7,977 nucleotides of DNA. Source: Rhodoferax sp. GTDB taxonomy: Bacteria; Pseudomonadota; Gammaproteobacteria; Burkholderiales; Burkholderiaceae_C. Every line of letters starts with the position of its first letter. Position 1 is the stretch's first letter. Shown here piece by piece: positions 4,395-7,977 of the stretch. The stretch covers positions 1-7,977 of the forward strand of contig JARXAU010000238.1 of the NCBI GenBank assembly GCA_029865675.1. Reading direction: 5' to 3'. Position numbers and translations under genes: made by a program. Under the pieces are notes generated by a model. It was given only the letters and a program-made list of their open reading frames with translations. It made no database searches and was not told the origin of the DNA.

Positions 4395-6923
4395 ATGTTC
4401 TTCGGACTTTTTGGCGGTGAAAAAAAGCGAGTGGCCGAAATGATTGCGGCAGCTCGAACGGGAAATATTGAAAAAGTAAAGCAACTCTTATCCAAGGGTG
4501 TCGACATCAATGCTCCCGAGCCCGAGTCCGGCGATACGCCGCTTCTTGCCGCCATCGACAAGAGCCAATGGGCTGCAGCCGAATTTCTACTGCAGCAACG
4601 ACCCAACTTGAACATTGAGGACAAGAACGGCAATTCGCCCCTGTACCTGGCGGTATCCCGTGGCGATGAGGCTTTGGCGCTTGTCAATCAGCTTCTTGAC
4701 GCTGGTGCACAAGTTGACCTCGGACCGATGAAAGGCGACAACGCTGGTGTGACACCGCTCCACATAGCCTGCGCAACGGGAGCCAATGGATGTCTTGAAG
4801 CCCTGCTGCGCCGTGGTGCATCGGCGACAAAGCAAATTCCAAGTGGTGCAACACCCCTGCACACGGCGGCCATAGGTGGCGATAAGAAGACGATCGATCT
4901 GCTGTGCAAGGCGGGCGGTAATGTCACTGCGCTAAATGCAGATAAGAGAACGGCACTGCATAACTGCGGCATCACTGGTAACGCCAAAGCGGCTGCTGCG
5001 CTCATTCAGCAAGGCGCAGCGGTAGATGGCGCGGATGCCGAGGGTTGCACTCCTTTGATGCGCGCGGTTATGAAAAACCAGGCAGAGGTTGCCAAGGTTC
5101 TTCTAAGCAACGGTGCCAACCCAGATGTCATTGTTCGCACGACCGATACGCCATTGTTCCCATTGTTTGTTGCCGCCATGAGCGGGTACACCGATTTAGT
5201 TCGCGTCCTGATCGACAAGGGTGCGAATGTGATGGCAAAAGTTGAAGGTGTACCTGCTCCGTTAGACGCCGCAAAACATAACGGACATGAGGCAGCTGCC
5301 AAGTTGATTTCCGCCGCTATAAAGCGCCAACGCGCTGCTGCAGCGGCTGCTGAGGGAGGTGACCCTGAGGAAACTAAGAAATCAACTGCTAAAAGCACTA
5401 AGTCATCTTCATCAACCACCGTGACCCTGGGTGTTTATTGCACAGATTTGCGATATGACGAAGAAGAGCACGGAGCACACCTGCCTGTTGCATTCAAAAA
5501 GGCACAGGCGGAATGGATTAAGTCAAAAAACGACGTTTCAACCGCTCACTATGCAGAAGCTTGCAGGCTCTTGGATAAATGGTTTGAGAGCAAGTACCAA
5601 GTGCGAATGGGGCTCTCTTTTTCAATGAGCATCGATCAAGACAATTTGCCAGACGAGGTACAAGGCGTTCAATTTAAGGACTCCTCAGAGGCTAGCGCCT
5701 ATGCATTTGCCAAAGAGCCAAAAATGAAGTCGCTCAAAGTAGTTGCCGTCGATTTTCGAGGCAGCACCTCAAGTAAAGCGCTTCGTGAAGATGAAAAGCT
5801 AAAACGTTCCCCGGAGCTTGGCATCGTTGCCATCTTTGAGGCCAAGCTTGGCAAAGAAGTAAAAACCCCCGAAGCCTTGGCAGATCTACTGAAGCAGGAA
5901 CACAACGGTCAGCTGATCAAAGATTGTTTCTCCATTCAAATCGTCGAAAAGGCCATTCAGACGGTTGAAGTCGATGACGATGGAGATGAGGTGGTTTCAA
6001 GCAACTCATCTTGGTCTGGCGGTGACCTCAGCATTGAGATCAACCTGGGGATGCCTTCAGACGACTTCGCCGGTCACTTATTGAAGATGGTTCAAGAGGA
6101 GCGGCAAAGTCCGTCGTTATTAGCCGCCGATGCGTCACCCATCAAAAAGTTGATCATGCTTGGTGATGAGGGAGCGCTTGAACAAAAGCTTAATGAAGGT
6201 CTTGATCCAAATGAGCGGATTGACGATGAACCACTGCTAAAAATGATTCTCATGGTGGCAGTGACTGCCAAGCAGTGGTATGCGGATGAAGAATTCAGCG
6301 GCCAGTTGTCAGCCAGCTTTTCTACGATTGAAAAATATGAAGCGGCACTCAAACGCATGGCACTAGATGTTTTGCGACGAGGAGCCAACATCAACAGTCC
6401 GTCCGGGATGTTGTCTATTCTTTCAGTAGCAGAGGCACTGAATGACGAAGAAATTTTGAACCATTGCAGAGCTGGCGCTGAAACTGCCAATGATTTGAAT
6501 TCAACACCTTTTCTCTTGGCTGCTGAGCGCGGAGATGCGGCAGCATTAAAAGTGCTGTTAGGTAAAGGAGCTCGGATCAACAAGCGGGAGTTTTTCCATA
6601 GCACCACGCCATTGATGATGGCCTGCCAAGGTCCAGGGGGCGAGGATGACCCCCCGCTGGCAGGTGCACAGTTGATCGCGCAAGAAGAGGCTGTCCGCTT
6701 TTTAATCGAGCAAGGTGCAGAAATCGATGCCGTTTCAGACAACGGCAACACTGCAATTGGCAACGCAGTGCGACGTGGGAACACTTCCATCGTTCGAATT
6801 CTTTTGGACTCTGGAGCTAAAGCTACCGAAGCCCTCCCGCGTGGTCAAAGTTTGCTTGAACTTGCCAAAGCAAGAGGGCATGCGGATACCGTTGCTATTC
6901 TTGACAGAATTGGCAAAAAATGA
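4395..6923 (+). CDS. Large ankyrin-repeat protein with unrecognised central domain
   Basis: This 842-residue protein has two ankyrin arrays. The N-terminal array (about residues 10-310) holds eight or nine repeats; clear units start at GDTPLLAAI (46), GNSPLYLAV (79), GVTPLHIAC (118), GATPLHTAA (151), RTALHNCGI (185) and GCTPLMRAV (217). A low-complexity linker at 312-343 (poly-Ala, then Lys/Ser/Thr) leads to an unrecognised central domain at about 344-570. The C-terminal array covers about 572-842, with degenerate units first and clear ones at STPFLLAAERGD (703), TTPLMMACQ (737), GNTAIGNAVRRGN (784) and the final LLELAKARGHADTV. Ankyrin repeats bind proteins, so a scaffold or sensor is likely. 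AGGA at 4384-4387 is a suitable ribosome site. No signal peptide or enzymatic motif is evident, so I assume it is cytoplasmic. The central part could hide an unknown catalytic or binding domain. Confidence 0.95.
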   Translation: MFFGLFGGEKKRVAEMIAAARTGNIEKVKQLLSKGVDINAPEPESGDTPLLAAIDKSQWAAAEFLLQQRPNLNIEDKNGNSPLYLAVSRGDEALALVNQLLDAGAQVDLGPMKGDNAGVTPLHIACATGANGCLEALLRRGASATKQIPSGATPLHTAAIGGDKKTIDLLCKAGGNVTALNADKRTALHNCGITGNAKAAAALIQQGAAVDGADAEGCTPLMRAVMKNQAEVAKVLLSNGANPDVIVRTTDTPLFPLFVAAMSGYTDLVRVLIDKGANVMAKVEGVPAPLDAAKHNGHEAAAKLISAAIKRQRAAAAAAEGGDPEETKKSTAKSTKSSSSTTVTLGVYCTDLRYDEEEHGAHLPVAFKKAQAEWIKSKNDVSTAHYAEACRLLDKWFESKYQVRMGLSFSMSIDQDNLPDEVQGVQFKDSSEASAYAFAKEPKMKSLKVVAVDFRGSTSSKALREDEKLKRSPELGIVAIFEAKLGKEVKTPEALADLLKQEHNGQLIKDCFSIQIVEKAIQTVEVDDDGDEVVSSNSSWSGGDLSIEINLGMPSDDFAGHLLKMVQEERQSPSLLAADASPIKKLIMLGDEGALEQKLNEGLDPNERIDDEPLLKMILMVAVTAKQWYADEEFSGQLSASFSTIEKYEAALKRMALDVLRRGANINSPSGMLSILSVAEALNDEEILNHCRAGAETANDLNSTPFLLAAERGDAAALKVLLGKGARINKREFFHSTTPLMMACQGPGGEDDPPLAGAQLIAQEEAVRFLIEQGAEIDAVSDNGNTAIGNAVRRGNTSIVRILLDSGAKATEALPRGQSLLELAKARGHADTVAILDRIGKK

Positions 6924-6941
6924 AGACAAGTTTTTGCCAAT
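6909..6941 (+). other. Perfect 11-bp hairpin spanning the ankyrin gene stop codon
   Basis: ATTGGCAAAAA (6909-6919) and TTTTTGCCAAT (6931-6941) are exact reverse complements with an 11-nt loop containing the TGA stop. The outer half is GC-containing and the inner half is A/T, with no U-run after the stem, so it is not a standard intrinsic terminator. It ends 4 nt before the strong AGGAGG site of the next gene. In mRNA it could affect stability, or expose the downstream start when ribosomes finish the ankyrin gene. That role is inferred. Confidence 0.6.
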
Positions 6942-6959
6942 CAACAGGAGGCCTGAATC

Positions 6960-7556
6960 ATGGCTAAACCCATCGTCGTCTCACTAGACGGAATTGAATC
7001 GAGTTTTGACCACATCAAACTCGATCGAAAGCGCCTTTATGGTGAACGCCGTCGTGTCCCTTTAGACATCTCAGGGGAGCCGTGTGTCAAATCTGCATTG
7101 ACATCAGATGGTCTGTACCTGCTTCAGAGCGGCATGACAGCTCAAGGGTATTTTGATGAAAGCGGACGCTGGCTTCAAAAGTCTCAATTGGTAGGCATCG
7201 GATCAGATGGGCAAGCTTTAGAGCCGATGCCCTCTACTTTGGGTGCGGTGCAGCCGTTGGAGTTGGTCGAGCCTGATGTCTTGCTAGAGCACGTCGTTGA
7301 ATCGGTTTACACCCTGGAAGCAACGGATCTGGCTGTAGCACTGCAAGAGAGATTGACTGCAGGTGACGTTTTTCGATTTAGATTTAGTTACTCAGCCGAT
7401 TACAAGCAATCAGCAGCGTTTTTGCTGAAAAACACTGAGGGCATTTTTTGTTTGATTGGCGCGCCTCTTACTGCAACATGGTCAGAGCCGGGCAAGCTTG
7501 CTGAGGTGGTTGACGCCGAAGATTCGTCTGATGACCTTGATTTCGAAATGTTCTGA
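6960..7556 (+). CDS. Unrecognised 198-residue protein with acidic tail
   Basis: I do not recognise the family. The protein is complete, with a strong AGGAGG site (6946-6951) 8 nt before the ATG. The N-terminal half (residues 1-100) is a polar, beta-looking region: LDRKRLYGERRRVPLDISGE, then ALTSDGLYLLQSGMTAQGYF and LGAVQPLELVEPD. The second half contains VFRFRFSYSADYKQSAAFLL followed by NTEGIFCLIGAPL, which reads like alternating strands of a small beta domain. Residues 184-198 are strongly acidic (VVDAEDSSDDLDFEMF). There is no signal peptide or membrane segment. It lies 36 nt after the ankyrin gene and 3 nt before the next start, so all three are very likely co-transcribed. It may be a partner of the ankyrin protein or of the downstream product, which is inference from spacing. 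Confidence 0.88.
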   Translation: MAKPIVVSLDGIESSFDHIKLDRKRLYGERRRVPLDISGEPCVKSALTSDGLYLLQSGMTAQGYFDESGRWLQKSQLVGIGSDGQALEPMPSTLGAVQPLELVEPDVLLEHVVESVYTLEATDLAVALQERLTAGDVFRFRFSYSADYKQSAAFLLKNTEGIFCLIGAPLTATWSEPGKLAEVVDAEDSSDDLDFEMF

Positions 7557-7559
7557 CCT

Positions 7560-7977
7560 ATGACTAAATCGATCCGAATTACAAACGCAAGTGGGCGCGA
7601 TGGAAGCGCGCAGGTCATCAGTCCTAAGAGAGAGCCCCCTGTCAGTCTCGGCATCCCTGGCCATTCGATCCTCTTTCACCGATACCTCAGTAGCACAGAG
7701 ACGGGACGCGGGGAGGTTTTGACGCAGTCACTTGGGGATGATTACGCCCAAGCTCTTATTGATGGCGATCCGGAAATCGATATCGAACACGTTGGGCGAT
7801 CAATTGGTGAAACAAATATTGTCTTTCTCACCAGTAAAGGTGAATTTCTCCATAGTCCTCCACAAATCATTGAGGTCATTACCGGCCCTGATGGAGGGGA
7901 AAAAGAGAGACGAGTTCCAGTTGATGTTGAATCAAATGTCGATGACGAAAGACCTGTTCGGTGGACTGGGCGGAAAG
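7560..7977 (+). CDS. Unrecognised protein, N-terminal part, cut by window edge
   Basis: An ATG at 7560, 3 nt after the preceding stop, opens a frame that stays open to the window end, giving 139 residues. It starts MTKSIRITNASGRDGSAQVI and continues with GIPGHSILFHRYLSST, a middle stretch with several Asp/Glu/Ile clusters (PEIDIEHVGRSIGETNIVFL) and a charged segment ending VRWTGRK. I recognise no motif. No ribosome site precedes it (TTCTGACCT), so translation probably depends on ribosomes ending the 198-residue gene. The N-terminus looks like a beta-rich adaptor region, and the functional domain may lie beyond the edge. No signal peptide is visible. This protein and whatever follows it should decide what the operon does. 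Confidence 0.83.
   Translation, partial: MTKSIRITNASGRDGSAQVISPKREPPVSLGIPGHSILFHRYLSSTETGRGEVLTQSLGDDYAQALIDGDPEIDIEHVGRSIGETNIVFLTSKGEFLHSPPQIIEVITGPDGGEKERRVPVDVESNVDDERPVRWTGRK

Noticed and set aside
5006..5419. Minus-strand frame opposite the ankyrin N-terminal array
   Set aside because: It is a reverse-strand shadow of alanine-rich ankyrin codons and has no independent support.
6092..6790. Long open frame on the minus strand inside the ankyrin gene
   Set aside because: It is fully antisense to clear ankyrin repeats, its product is low-complexity Ser/Ala-rich, and no ribosome site was seen.
6909..6941. Hairpin as an intrinsic terminator of the ankyrin gene
   Set aside because: The T-run is inside the stem rather than after it, and a strongly initiated gene follows at once.

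Overview
The window looks like part of a bacterial defence island, probably from a proteobacterium. Base composition is roughly balanced by eye. Shine-Dalgarno sites are clear for several genes, GTG and TTG starts occur, and genes are tightly packed with stop/start overlaps. The taxon is an inference from protein style only. No rRNA, tRNA, transposase, integrase or CRISPR array is visible.

Left part (1-1278, minus strand): the start of a BREX phage-defence locus running off the left edge. A WYL-domain regulator of the BrxR type (322-1278) overlaps by 14 nt the start of brxA (DUF1819 family, 5' part only, 335 down to 1). The remaining BREX genes would lie outside the window.

Middle (1279-3186): a divergent control region separates brxR from two plus-strand genes. 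These are a 102-residue Gly/Ser/Thr-rich repeat protein of unknown function and a DUF3293-family protein. A second WYL regulator, with a C-terminal WCX-like region, converges on them from the minus strand.

Right part (3187-7977): the control region of the second WYL gene carries two near-identical inverted repeats (AAGCGACA-N5-TGTCGCTT and AAACGACA-N5-TGTCGCTT), which are good operator candidates. Downstream is a plus-strand gene cluster that looks like one operon. It holds a possible 48-residue Cys-rich small ORF, a 242-residue helical protein with a hydrophobic C-terminal tail, a 61-residue protein overlapping it by GTGA, and an 842-residue protein with two ankyrin arrays around an unrecognised central domain. 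After these come a 198-residue protein with an acidic tail and an unrecognised protein running off the right edge. A perfect 11-bp hairpin spans the ankyrin gene's stop codon.

How it may work together (inference): WYL proteins are known repressors of BREX (BrxR) and CBASS (CapW). The second WYL regulator plus the ankyrin operon therefore looks like a separately controlled module sitting beside BREX. I do not recognise the ankyrin operon as any named system. It is the best candidate here for an undescribed defence or conflict system, but the window cuts it off before any recognisable effector.
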